From Mesorhizobium escarrei (GTDB lineage: Bacteria > Pseudomonadota > Alphaproteobacteria > Rhizobiales > Rhizobiaceae), in contig NZ_CAKXZT010000133.1 of the NCBI RefSeq assembly GCF_935825525.1, positions 1 to 56,448 of the forward strand: a stretch of 56,448 bases of DNA, given 5' to 3'. Shown piece by piece: positions 25,239 through 33,920 of the stretch (its first letter is position 1; the number at the start of each line of letters is the position of its first letter). A program made the translations under genes and the position numbers. The notes below the pieces were generated by a model. The model ran no database searches. It was given only the letters and a program-made list of their open reading frames with translations, and was not told the origin of the DNA.

Positions 25239-25388
25239 CTTGTGGACGAGGTCCTCATCCATGTCGCGCCCGTCCTCATCGGCGACGGCATCCGCCGCTT
25301 CAGTCAGAACGGCATGGAGCCGGTCAGGCTGGAGAAGACCGAGGTCCCGGAAGCGGGGCAGATCATGCGCTTCCGCTTCGCTGGATAG
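25236..25388 (+). pseudogene. 3' remnant of a DHFR-like (RibD C-terminal) gene
   Basis: Fifty codons in one frame, ending TAG at 25388, encode the C-terminal part of a RibD_C/dihydrofolate-reductase-family protein: GLVDEVLIHVAPVLIGDG, then F, and a tail EKTEVPEAGQIMRFRF. The first part aligns by eye with GLIDEYHLGINPVILGKG of the intact neighbour at 25430. There is no start codon and no N-terminal domain; the frame is cut at the right arm of a palindromic element. It is a decayed relative rather than a duplication of the neighbour, since the sequences differ at most positions. Confidence 0.78.
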
Positions 25389-25429
25389 GGCCGAGAATCC
25401 ACAAAGGGATACACGAGGAGGAGTGTTCT

Positions 25430-25978
25430 ATGAGAAAACTGATCATATGGGACATGGTGACCGTCGACGGCTTCTTCGAAGGTCCTGACAGGGACATCAG
25501 CTGGTTCGTCTTCGAAGAAGAACTCGAGAACTACATTCGTGAGACCCAGGAAAACGCCGACACGCTGATCTTCGGCCGCGTGACCTACGAGCTCATGACA
25601 GCCTATTGGCCGTCCGAGCAAGGCTGGATCGCGGATTTCATGAACAAGATCGAGAAGGTGGTCTTCTCGCGCACGCTGAAAAGCGCCGACTGGAACAACA
25701 CGAAGCTCTTCAACGGCAATGTCGCGGAAGAAGTGTCCAAGCTGAAGACCACGGACGGCGGAGACATCTTCGTGTTCGGCAGCGCCGACCTCACGGCGAC
25801 CCTGATGGAGCACGGCCTGATCGACGAGTATCACCTCGGGATCAACCCCGTCATTCTCGGGAAAGGCACGCCGCTCTTCAAGGGCGGGCCGAACCGGATA
25901 CCCCTGAAGCATCTCGAGACGAAGACGCTCAAGTCAGGTGTTGTCATCCTCCATTACGCGCCGGAGAGCAGACAATGA
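25430..25978 (+). CDS. Dihydrofolate reductase-family (RibD C-terminal domain) protein
   Basis: A 182-residue protein of the YyaP/YwjB-like group: MRKLIIWDMVTVDGFFEGPD at the start, TLIFGRVTYELM (NADPH-side motif), VVFSRTLKSADW, DIFVFGSADLTATLMEHGLIDE, and NPVILGKGTPLF. It probably reduces a small pterin- or pyrimidine-like or unrelated substrate with NADPH; function is not established for the group. GAGGAGGAG is seven bases before the ATG. It follows a remnant of a related gene with 41 bp between. Confidence 0.88.
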   Translation: MRKLIIWDMVTVDGFFEGPDRDISWFVFEEELENYIRETQENADTLIFGRVTYELMTAYWPSEQGWIADFMNKIEKVVFSRTLKSADWNNTKLFNGNVAEEVSKLKTTDGGDIFVFGSADLTATLMEHGLIDEYHLGINPVILGKGTPLFKGGPNRIPLKHLETKTLKSGVVILHYAPESRQ

Positions 25979-26084
25979 CGATCGATCCACTCTTTGCCGT
26001 CAACCAGGCTTGTCGAAATGGGAGGGCCCGGGGAAGCGGCGCTAACTCTTTCACAGGGCTGGGAGCCCCGTCCCCGCGGGCACC

Positions 26085-27070
26085 TTAGCTGGTGACGAAC
26101 TCCAGAAGGTCGGCGTTCAGCACGTCAGCATTCACCGTCAGCATGCCGTGCGAGAAACCGGGGTAGGTCTTCAACGAGCCGTTCGGCAGCAGCTTGACAG
26201 CCTTCAAAGCCGAGGCGGCGATCGGGACGACCTGGTCGTCCTCACCGTGCAGCACCAGCGTCGGCACGGTGATCGCCTTGAGGTCATCGGTCTGGTCGGT
26301 TTCCGAGAAAGCCTTGATGCCGTCGTAGTGCGCCTTGGCGCTACCCATCATGCCCTGCCGCCACCAGTTCTGGATCACTCCTTCATGGACCGACGCGCCC
26401 TCGCGGTTGAAGCCGTAGAACGGGCCGGACGGGACGTCGCGGAAGAATTGTGCGCGGTTGCTGGCCAGCGCAGTCCGAAATCCTTCGAAGACCTCCATCG
26501 GTGTGCCTTCGGGGTTATCGTCGGCCTTCAGCATCAGCGGCGGAATGGCGGCGACGAGGACGGCCTTGACCACTCGGTTCGCAGGTTCGCCGACCTTGGC
26601 CACATAACGGGCCACTTCGCCGCCACCGGTGGAATGGCCGATGTGAACCGCGTTCCGCAGGTCCAGCGCCTCGGTGACGGCAAACGCGTCTGCCGCGTAG
26701 TGGTCAATGTCGTGACCGTCGGCGACCTGCTCCGAACGTCCGTGGCCTCGCCGGTCATGCGCGACGACACGATAGCCCTTCGACAGCAAAAAAAGCATCT
26801 GCGCGTCCCAGTCGTCGGAGCTGAGCGGCCAGCCCTGGTGAAAAACGATGGGCTGGCGTCCTTGGGACCCCAGTCCTTATAGAAAATCTGTACGTCGTCG
26901 TCGGTCGTGACAAAGCCCATGGTGTGTTCTCCTTCTGGAGTGTCGTGGGTGGCAGGCCCCGCGGCACGCGCGGTACCCAGTGAAAGGGCGAAACTTGCGC
27001 TGAGCGCCGAGGCCGAGATCAGGACGTCGCGGCGGTTGAGCAGCAGGCCGAGGGTGAAGGTGGGAGGCAT
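26085..27070 (-). pseudogene. Alpha/beta hydrolase (chloroperoxidase-like), frameshifted
   Basis: Two frames together encode one hydrolase. The upstream frame gives a Tat-type signal (NRRDVLISASALSASF) and the start of the enzyme up to FYKDWGPKD; near 26856 a single base appears lost. The next frame continues QPIVFHQGW, SDDWDAQ, the nucleophile loop GHSTGGGEVARY, LHGEDDQVVP and GFSHGML to the stop. Two starts are possible: ATG at 27070 with the signal, or ATG at 26919 with GAAGGAG seven bases before it, which would give a cytoplasmic form. All catalytic residues persist, so a sequencing error or a recent break is possible. Confidence 0.8.
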
Positions 27071-27330
27071 CAAGGAGTCTCCGCGAGTTGTTCAAAAGGC
27101 GGCGGGTGGGATCACACGCAGTCGCCGCACATGGACGGGTCTGTTGCGGCAGGCCAGATCGAGCCGTTTCGGCGGCAGGCTTCACCGGCTGCCGGATCGG
27201 CCGGGGCCAGCATCTGCGCCATAGCATTCATCGCTGACATCACATGGCGTCCCTGTGAGGTGAGGATGGCGAGGGCCGGCAAACGGATCGATTCCGACCC
27301 TCACCGCAATGCTCGCCATGCCGGCCCGGG

Positions 27331-27981
27331 TCAGCCTTCGCTCTGCACCGGCGTGTTGAGAAGCTGCTGCTCCCAAAGATACGCGATGCCGCTGCCGCCG
27401 AAGTGCTGGATGAGAATCTCGGTCAGCTCCTCGACATGCTCGGTGCGCGCCCAATTGCGTTGCCATTCGCCAGCGAGCGCCATCACGGTCATCACGTTCG
27501 CGCCGGCCGCGGCCATGCGCTGGATGGCAACTTCGTGAGACTCCTTCGAAATCCCGCCCGACGCGTCGGTGATCACGGTCACGTCCCAGCCTTCGCCGGC
27601 GGCCTGGATGACAGGCATTGCGACGCAGACCTCGGTCCACAGGCCGGCGATGATCAGTTGCTTGCGGCCGGTCGCCTTGACGACGTTCACCACATTCTCG
27701 TCCTGCCAGGTGTTCACCCAGGTGCGATCGATGACTTCCTGGTCCGGAAATACGTCGGTGATCTGTTTAAAGAGAAGTCCACCGCGCGCCGCGATCACGC
27801 TGGTGAGAATGGTCGGAACATTGAAGGCTTTTGCCAGCTTCGCCAGCGCGGTCGTGTTGTTGACCACCATATGCGGATCGTGGCTGTTCAGGTTCGCGAG
27901 TTGATAAGGTTGGTGATCGATCAGAACGAGGACCGAATCTTCGGGACGAAGAAGCGAATCGAGGCCGTTACGAGGGGTCAT
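27331..27981 (-). CDS. Isochorismatase-family cysteine hydrolase (YcaC-like)
   Basis: A 216-residue isochorismatase-like hydrolase. It has the aspartate in VLVLIDHQPYQLAN, a lysine in the VVKATGRKQLIIAGL strand region, and the nucleophile C119 in GLWTEVCVAMP, followed by DASGGISKESHE. The WTEVC variant and length place it near YcaC-type proteins of unknown substrate. The ATG at 27981 has AAAGGAAG upstream. It diverges from the LysR gene at 28137, which is probably its regulator. The 260 bp between it and the broken hydrolase gene show nothing recognisable. Confidence 0.9.
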   Translation of the reverse strand: MTPRNGLDSLLRPEDSVLVLIDHQPYQLANLNSHDPHMVVNNTTALAKLAKAFNVPTILTSVIAARGGLLFKQITDVFPDQEVIDRTWVNTWQDENVVNVVKATGRKQLIIAGLWTEVCVAMPVIQAAGEGWDVTVITDASGGISKESHEVAIQRMAAAGANVMTVMALAGEWQRNWARTEHVEELTEILIQHFGGSGIAYLWEQQLLNTPVQSEG

Positions 27982-28136
27982 CAAGACTTCCTTTCTCTGC
28001 CGCTATGGACGGCGATGGGTTCACGGGAGACATGCGTCAGCGGGCGACGTTGCCTGGACGCAATTTGCTGTTCCTTTTGGTGATGCAGTAGTGCCATAGT
28101 CAGGCAAGCTGTGTCGCGAAACGAGGAACGCCGAAA

Positions 28137-29030
28137 TTGGACATCGAAGATCTACAGACATTCGTCGCAGTGGCCGATGCCGGGGGCGTATCGGCCGCCG
28201 CGCGCCGGCTTGGCGTCTCCAAGTCAATCGTCAGTCGACGGCTCGTTCGGGTTGAAGCAGAGCTTGGCGTTCAGTTGCTTGCACGAACGACCCGCGGCGC
28301 CGCGCTCACGGAAGCGGGGATCACGTTCAGGGACCATGCGGCCAGAGCCAGCGCCGAGATCGACACCGCCAAGGAAACGATCCTCCCGACCGGCGACCTT
28401 CGCGGCCGCCTGAGGGTTGCCATGCCGCTTACTTTCGGCCCAACCCACTTCGCCCCGGTGCTCGCGGAAATGGCGCGCCAGCACCCGCAGCTTCACATTC
28501 ATACCTCCTACAGCGATCGCTTCGTCGATCTCATCGCAGAGGGTTTCGATTGCGCGATCCGGGGCGCCTACCTTCAGGACTCCAACCTGATCGCCAAGCG
28601 CGTCGGGCCGATCCATGGAAAGCTTGTCGCCAGCCCGGATTATGTCGAAGCGCACGGATCACCCGAAACGCTGGACGAACTCGTCACCCATCAGGCCCTC
28701 ATGCAGGGAACGGAAGCCTGGCAGTTCATGGATGGCGACAAGATCGTCACGGTCCAGCCGCAGGGCAGGTTCAAGGCCGACAGCGCCACGGCGCTCGCCG
28801 CTGCCGCGGCGGCAGGTCTCGGCATCGCCTGGCTCCCCGATTGCATCACACATGAATACGTCGCCTCCGGCGCGCTGGTCCCGATCATGACACGCTATCC
28901 GGTACCGCCGGGGGCCGCGTATGTCGTCCGCCCGCCGGGGCAGCACCCGGCACGGAAGATACGCATACTCACCGAAATGCTGATCGAGCATTTCGAACGA
29001 AATCCCCATCTCTGGGGTCTCGACCGGTAA
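28137..29030 (+). CDS. LysR-family regulator with TTG start
   Basis: A 297-residue LysR protein. The winged helix at residues 1-60 reads MDIEDLQTFVAVADAGGVSAAARRLGVSKSIVSRRL in two overlapping motifs; the effector domain follows with MPLTFGPTHFAPVLAEMA and the GLGIAWLPDCI segment. The start codon is TTG at 28137, with GAGGAA nine bases upstream; no in-frame ATG exists in the HTH region, so the TTG decides the start. It diverges from the isochorismatase gene, and the 155-bp gap would hold both promoters. Confidence 0.9.
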   Translation: MDIEDLQTFVAVADAGGVSAAARRLGVSKSIVSRRLVRVEAELGVQLLARTTRGAALTEAGITFRDHAARASAEIDTAKETILPTGDLRGRLRVAMPLTFGPTHFAPVLAEMARQHPQLHIHTSYSDRFVDLIAEGFDCAIRGAYLQDSNLIAKRVGPIHGKLVASPDYVEAHGSPETLDELVTHQALMQGTEAWQFMDGDKIVTVQPQGRFKADSATALAAAAAAGLGIAWLPDCITHEYVASGALVPIMTRYPVPPGAAYVVRPPGQHPARKIRILTEMLIEHFERNPHLWGLDR

Positions 29031-29162
29031 AGCGCTGACATCCGCGAAGCCTTGGCAGACGAGGCGCTCGCCTGCGGGCCACCGGGCCTCAGAGACCGTT
29101 TGGAAACTCTCCTCTGGCGGCCATCTGATGGCGTTTTCTGCGCATCCGGTGCTCACGGACCA

Positions 29163-29210
29163 GCGCATGACCCCGGAAACCGATTTCGGTTTCCGGAAAG
29201 GATCATGCGC
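29163..29210. repeat. CATGATC-family palindrome, copy 3, nested
   Basis: GCGCATGA and GATCATGCGC arms around GGAAACCGATTTCGGTTTCC, itself a perfect small palindrome. It lies inside the larger element 29091-29336. Confidence 0.85.
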
Positions 29211-29222
29211 AAATGCAGAGTG

Positions 29223-29266
29223 TTAGAGCGTCCTTTGCGCGTCCAATTGGACGCGCGACGCTCTAA
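29223..29266. repeat. 44-bp palindromic repeat, TTAGAGCG family, copy 2, nested
   Basis: TTAGAGCG and CGCTCTAA outer arms with inner GCGCGTCC-AATT-GGACGCGC. It has the same 44-bp length and plan as 1892-1935, but the unpaired flank lies on the other side, so the copy is inverted relative to it. Its right edge coincides with the edge of the insert in element A. Confidence 0.88.
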
Positions 29267-29418
29267 TGTCCGCTGCGCGCCGGTTCTCGAAACCACCACC
29301 ATATGACTCGCCAGAGCGAATTTCGAAACAGTCTCTCAGCGACATCATTGGCTGCACGTTCCACTTTCCGCGACACAGCTTGGCGCGTTGCGTGGCTAGC
29401 TGCGGAGACGGCCGCTCG

Positions 29419-29598
29419 CTAGTTCGGGCCGTCGTCGGGCGGGTAGCACTCAAGGTCGAATGGCGCGCTGAGAACAAGGGACGCTTCGATCTCCCGATCG
29501 ATGAGCGCATATTTCTCTTCCGGACTGACCGGCGCTGATAAGGTGATCGCGCGGACGCGGCTCGGGCGGTCGAGGACGACATGAACGATGTCGCGTGC
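29419..29598 (-). pseudogene. C-terminal gene remnant, unidentified family
   Basis: Read on the minus strand there is an open stretch of about 60 codons ending in TAG at 29419-29421 with strongly protein-like content: RDIVHVVLDRPSRVRAI, SPVSPEEKYALIDREIEA-type sequence, then LVLSAPFDLECYPPDDG and the end. No ATG, GTG or TTG occurs in this frame within it, and upstream the frame turns into unlikely sequence overlapping the next gene's leader. It looks like the tail of a lost gene. I do not recognise the family. It fills most of the gap 29337-29627. Confidence 0.45.
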
Positions 29599-29627
29599 CG
29601 ATTGAATGCAGGATGGAGACAGCGAAA

Positions 29628-30881
29628 ATGAGCAACAGGTGGCCCCACCTCGACTACCTCGGTTGGCGCGAGACGTGCTCCGCGCTGCATCTTTATTTGC
29701 AGATCGCCGGCAAGTATCGGCTGGCTCATACTCCGTGGCTCAACCATTCCTGGAACGCGACCTTCTATGTCACGCCTAACGGCCTGACATCCTCGCCGAT
29801 CCCCGACGGCCCTGGCATCCATATCCTGTTCGACCTTCGAGACCACATGGTGATGGGCGCGAGCGGCGACGGCCGCAAGGCGTCCTTTGCGCTCGGGCCG
29901 ACCACGGTCGCGGCGTTCCACGCCAGCTTCGTCCGGCTGGTTTCCGAACTCGGCGGCACGCCGACCTTCAACGGCCAGCCGAACGAAGTGCCGAACCCGG
30001 TGCCGTTCAGCGAGGATCATCGCGAACGGCCCTATGACCGCGACGCCGTTCAACGCTTCCATTACGCGTCGATGGCGGTCGACAGGGTCTTCAAGACGTT
30101 CCGGACCTCCTTTCTTGGCAAGTCCAGCCCGGTTCACCTGTTCTGGGGCGCTCTCGATCTGGCCGTCACGCGCTTCTCAGGGAGGCGTGCTCCTCTCCAT
30201 CCGGGCGGCATTCCGGCATTGCCGGACCACGTGACGCAGGAGGCCTACGACCGCGAGGTCTCCTCGGCAGGCTTCTGGCCGGGCGGCGGCGGCATCGATT
30301 ATCCCGCCTTCTACGCCTACGCCTATCCGACGCCGAACGGCTTTCGAGGCGCATCGGTCCGGCCGGATGCGGCGTCCTGGCATGACGGCCTGTCGGAGTT
30401 CATCCTGCCCTACGATGCCGTGCAGTCGGCGGCCGATGGCGACGAGACCCTATTGGCGTTTCTCGTCTCGACCTACGAGGCGGCCGCCGATCTCGGAGGA
30501 TGGGACCGCGATCTGCTGGAGTGCCTGCAAGGGCGGCCGGGTCAGGTGCGGCCACCACACGCCGAGCTGCCGAAGAAGGCCCCTTCATCGACCGACGAAA
30601 ACGTTGAACGGGAGGATGGCACATCCAAGGGACGCTACCGGATGGTCATCAATGGCGTCGAAGCCGAGATGACTTATAGCCGGGCCGGCGAAGGATTGAT
30701 CATCATCGACCATACAGAAGTTCCAGCAGCCTTGCGGGGCCGCAAGGTCGGCGAGCAAATGGTGCGCCAGGCGGTCGAGGATGCACGACGCGAAGGGGTC
30801 AATATCATTCCGCTTTGTCCGTTCGCAAAAGCGCAGATCGACCGTCATCCGGAATGGCAGGATGTGCTTCCTCGGTCATAG
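29628..30881 (+). CDS. DUF5996 protein fused to a YjdJ-type acetyltransferase domain
   Basis: A 417-residue fusion. Residues 1-300 are a DUF5996 protein (RWPHLDYLGWRETCSALHLYLQIAGKYRL, then HSWNATFYVTPNGL, GALDLAVTRFSGRRAP, FWPGGGGIDYPAFYAYAYP). Residues about 330-417 form a small GNAT-like domain: YRMVINGVEAEMTYSRAG, HTEVPAALRGRKVGEQMVRQAVEDA and LCPFAKAQIDRHPEW, the YjdJ/Gcn5-like NAT signature. The two are normally separate genes. Neither function is known. ATG at 29628 has GGAG upstream; ATG at 29613 would add five residues. The neighbours on both sides are repeats and a remnant, an accessory setting. Confidence 0.85.
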   Translation: MSNRWPHLDYLGWRETCSALHLYLQIAGKYRLAHTPWLNHSWNATFYVTPNGLTSSPIPDGPGIHILFDLRDHMVMGASGDGRKASFALGPTTVAAFHASFVRLVSELGGTPTFNGQPNEVPNPVPFSEDHRERPYDRDAVQRFHYASMAVDRVFKTFRTSFLGKSSPVHLFWGALDLAVTRFSGRRAPLHPGGIPALPDHVTQEAYDREVSSAGFWPGGGGIDYPAFYAYAYPTPNGFRGASVRPDAASWHDGLSEFILPYDAVQSAADGDETLLAFLVSTYEAAADLGGWDRDLLECLQGRPGQVRPPHAELPKKAPSSTDENVEREDGTSKGRYRMVINGVEAEMTYSRAGEGLIIIDHTEVPAALRGRKVGEQMVRQAVEDARREGVNIIPLCPFAKAQIDRHPEWQDVLPRS

Positions 30882-30926
30882 GCTGCCAACAGCACTAATC
30901 CGACCACGCGCATTGCGGCGCATGCA

Positions 30927-31958
30927 TTACCGATCCTCGAATCCGGTCAGCACGCCGACGGCATTGATGCCGACTTCCTCGACGGCATAGCCGCCTTCCA
31001 TGACGAACAGCGTCGGCAGGCCGAGCTTGGCGATGCGACGGCCAATCTTGGGATAGTCGGCGGTTTTCAGCTTGAACCTGCTGATCGGGTCCTTCTCGAA
31101 CGTGTCGACGCCGAGCGAGACGACAACGACTTCGGGAGCGTAAGCCGCAAGTTTTGCGCAGGCGTCCTCCAGCGAAGCATTCCAGGCATCCCATGTGGTG
31201 CCGAACGGCATGGGGTAGTTGACATTGAAGCCTTCGCCGGCGCCGGCGCCGCGCTCGTCGGCATGGCCAAGGAAGAACGGATATTCGGTCATCGGGTCGC
31301 CATGCAGGTTCAGCACCTGCACGTCGCCGCGGCTGTAAAATATCTCCTGCGTGCCGTTGCCGTGATGGTAATCGACATCGAGGATCGAGACACGCCTGGC
31401 GCCCTGGTCGCGGAACCATTGCGCGGCAACCGCGGCGTTGTTGATGTAGCAATAGCCGCCCATGAAGGCAGCACCGGCATGATGGCCGGGCGGGCGGCAG
31501 AGCGCGAAGGCTGATATCTCGCCGCCCTTGACCAGGGCGGCTGCGGTCAGCGCCACATCATAGGACGACTTGATCGCCTCCCAGGTGCCTTTGACGAAGC
31601 TGGCGCCGCCGTCGAAGGAGTAAAAGCCAAGCAGCGCATCGATGCTTTGGGGGCGCACATCGCCGCGCAGGCCGCGCGTCGGCCAGGTGAAGGGGAGGGC
31701 CGAGCCGGTCCGTCCGGACGCTTCCCAGAGCGGCCATACCGTCGGCAGGAAATCGATGAACTCGCTGGTATGCACCTGCCTGGCGGCAGCGAGGTCGTGC
31801 GTGGCGGGCGGCAGGATCGGGCCGAGCTTTTCGCTCTCCACCCTCGCCTTGATGAACTCGGCGCGCGAGGGCTTCTCGAAGGCCGGCACGATGGCGCCGG
31901 AAATGAGCTCGAAATTGCCGGCATGACCGGCGTGGAGAGGGGAGAAAACAGTCTTCAT
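30927..31958 (-). CDS. HDAC-like acetylpolyamine amidohydrolase
   Basis: A 343-residue zinc deacetylase of the class II histone-deacetylase fold, close to bacterial acetylpolyamine amidohydrolases, which free acetate from acetylputrescine or acetylspermidine. The zinc and charge-relay sites are intact: CRPPGHHAG, DVDYHHGNGT (zinc Asp and His), SLGVDTFEKDP (zinc Asp) and the MEGGY loop. The length is typical. It diverges from the amidohydrolase and the polyamine-type ABC operon, so the inferred role is deacetylation of imported acetylpolyamines. RBS-like GGGGAG lies upstream in the minus strand within the arm before 31958 only weakly. Confidence 0.88.
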   Translation of the reverse strand: MKTVFSPLHAGHAGNFELISGAIVPAFEKPSRAEFIKARVESEKLGPILPPATHDLAAARQVHTSEFIDFLPTVWPLWEASGRTGSALPFTWPTRGLRGDVRPQSIDALLGFYSFDGGASFVKGTWEAIKSSYDVALTAAALVKGGEISAFALCRPPGHHAGAAFMGGYCYINNAAVAAQWFRDQGARRVSILDVDYHHGNGTQEIFYSRGDVQVLNLHGDPMTEYPFFLGHADERGAGAGEGFNVNYPMPFGTTWDAWNASLEDACAKLAAYAPEVVVVSLGVDTFEKDPISRFKLKTADYPKIGRRIAKLGLPTLFVMEGGYAVEEVGINAVGVLTGFEDR

Positions 31959-32127
31959 TTTGGCGGCCGGCTCGCTCTTCGGGTTGCGTATCCGTCATTG
32001 ACGGATTGCTTTGTGGCAGAGAGTTTTAGCGCCGCCAAGAGGCATCCAGACAGTTGTTGCGAGTGGCAGCGGGACGGCTTGCCAGACGCCAAGACTCTGC
32101 TAGCCTAAGCTCAAACGGGAGAAAATT

Positions 32128-33795
32128 ATGCCGCCATCGGCCGATCTGATCGTCGAGAACGCCAGCATATTGACGATGGATCCCGATACTCCCCGCGCCG
32201 AAGCCATAGCCATCAAGGGCGGCGAAATCATTGCGATCGCAGATCGCGCGACCGTGCTGGAGCACAAGGGACCCGGCACGCGTGTCATCGACGCCGAGCG
32301 CGGCTCCGTCGTCCCCGGCTTCATCGAGGCGCATATGCATCTTTTCGCCGGCGCGGCCGAGCTCGATCATCTCCAGCTGATGGGCGTCCACGGTTTCGAG
32401 GCGCTTTGCGACGCTGTGCGCAATTATGCCGCAAAGCGGCCGGACCTATCCGTCCTGCAGGCGCAAGGCGCCGACTACACCATCCTGTCGGCGACGGAGC
32501 GGGTCAGCCGCCATCACCTCGACCGGATCCTGCCGGACCGGCCCTTCGTCATGGCCGCGCCCGACCACCACACGATGTGGGCGAACACCAAGGCGCTGGA
32601 ACTGGCCGGCCTGCTGAGAGGCAAGCGGCTTGGTCCCGGCAACGAGATCGTCATGGGCGACGACGGGCTGGCCAGCGGCGAATTGCGCGAGGGCGAGGCT
32701 TTTGGGCCACTGATCGCGCTGGCCGGCGAGGAGCATGTGCGGCTCGGCCTGGCCACCGGCGGCGAGCCGGACCCGAAGCCGACGCCGTCGGAGCAGGCCT
32801 CCGATCGGGCGATCATGCGCCGCGGTCTGGAATGGTGTGCCAAGCACGGCATCACCTCGATCCAGAATATGGACGGCAATCTGCACCAGCTCGAACTCCT
32901 GTCCGAGATCGAGGCCGAGGGCGGCTTGCTGTGCCGGGTGCAGGTGCCGTTCCACTACAAGAACTTCATGACGCTCGACATGCTCGACAAAGCCTCTGAT
33001 ATGGCTGAGCGCTACAATGGCGAATGGCTGTCGTCGGGTATGGTCAAGGTGTTCTACGACGGGGTGCTCGATTCTTGGACGGCGGTGATGGTCGAGCCCT
33101 ATGCGGACCGTCCGGATTGGCTGGGCGAGCCGCTTTTCACGCCGCAGCAATTCATCGACCTTGCCGTGGCCGTCGACAGGCGCGGGCTGCAGATGGCGGT
33201 GCACTCGATCGGCGACGGCGCCGTGCGCGCCGTGCTCGACGGCTATGAGGCTGCACAGAAACAAAACGGCAGGCGCGACAGCCGGCACCGGGTCGAGCAT
33301 ATCGAGGTGGTCACCGCCGCCGACATACCGCGCTTCGCAAAGCTTGGCGTCATTGCCTCGATGCAGCCGCCGCATCCGCCGGGCAGCATGGGCTTGCCGC
33401 TGGAACCGACAGTGTCGCGCATCGGGCCTGCCCGCTGGCCGCTGAGCTATGCATGGCGGACACTGAAGAATGCCGGTGCGCGCATCGTCTTCGCCTCCGA
33501 CTGGCCGGTGTCGCCGATCGATCCGATCCTAGGCATTCAGGCGGCTGTGCTGCGCAAACCATGGGCAGAAAGCGATCCCGACCAGAGCTTTTCGTTGCAT
33601 GAATCACTTGCTGGCTACACGGTGGAAGGCGCCTATGCCGAGTTCATGGAGCATCGCAAGGGCCGCCTGAGGACAGGTTTTATGGCCGATCTCGTGGTGC
33701 TCTCAGCCGACATCGAGGCGACCGCGCCGGAAGCGCTGCATACGGCGCGGCCGATGACGACGATCTGCGGCGGCAAGATCACCTACCAGGCCTGA
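32128..33795 (+). CDS. YtcJ-like metal-dependent amidohydrolase
   Basis: A 555-residue amidohydrolase-superfamily enzyme of the YtcJ/DUF (Amidohydro_3) type. The N-terminal beta-sandwich has ADLIVENASILTMDP, metal ligands are in GFIEAHMHLF, a histidine in PDHHTMWANTKALELAG, HSIGDGAVRAVLDGYE, RVEHIEVV, and the metal aspartate in FASDWPVSPIDP. Enzymes of this group cleave amide or carbamoyl bonds of diverse small molecules. It sits between the acetylpolyamine deacetylase and the polyamine-type ABC operon, so an N-substituted amine substrate is a reasonable guess. Confidence 0.9.
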   Translation: MPPSADLIVENASILTMDPDTPRAEAIAIKGGEIIAIADRATVLEHKGPGTRVIDAERGSVVPGFIEAHMHLFAGAAELDHLQLMGVHGFEALCDAVRNYAAKRPDLSVLQAQGADYTILSATERVSRHHLDRILPDRPFVMAAPDHHTMWANTKALELAGLLRGKRLGPGNEIVMGDDGLASGELREGEAFGPLIALAGEEHVRLGLATGGEPDPKPTPSEQASDRAIMRRGLEWCAKHGITSIQNMDGNLHQLELLSEIEAEGGLLCRVQVPFHYKNFMTLDMLDKASDMAERYNGEWLSSGMVKVFYDGVLDSWTAVMVEPYADRPDWLGEPLFTPQQFIDLAVAVDRRGLQMAVHSIGDGAVRAVLDGYEAAQKQNGRRDSRHRVEHIEVVTAADIPRFAKLGVIASMQPPHPPGSMGLPLEPTVSRIGPARWPLSYAWRTLKNAGARIVFASDWPVSPIDPILGIQAAVLRKPWAESDPDQSFSLHESLAGYTVEGAYAEFMEHRKGRLRTGFMADLVVLSADIEATAPEALHTARPMTTICGGKITYQA

Positions 33796-33920
33796 CGGTG
33801 GCACGGGAATTGCGTTCTGGATCGACATTCAGACGTAGGCTTGCCAAGCCATCCGCCGTGTGCTGTCAATCGAGTGGGAACTGATCCGCCCAGAAGAGCG
33901 GACACAAGAATGGGGTAATC

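Larger units (their letters stand above)
29091..29336. repeat. Large palindromic element copy A, carrying nested repeats
   Basis: The outer arms, AGAGACCGTTTGGAAACTCT going in and CGAATTTCGAAACAGTCTCT closing, form an imperfect inverted repeat of about 50 bp per arm with CTCTGGCGGCCATCTGATGG matched by CCATATGACTCGCCAGAG. Compared with copy B at 39044-39188 this copy has about 101 extra bases in its centre (about 29162-29263), consisting of two other palindromic repeats. Outside that insert the copies are almost identical. Confidence 0.93.
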
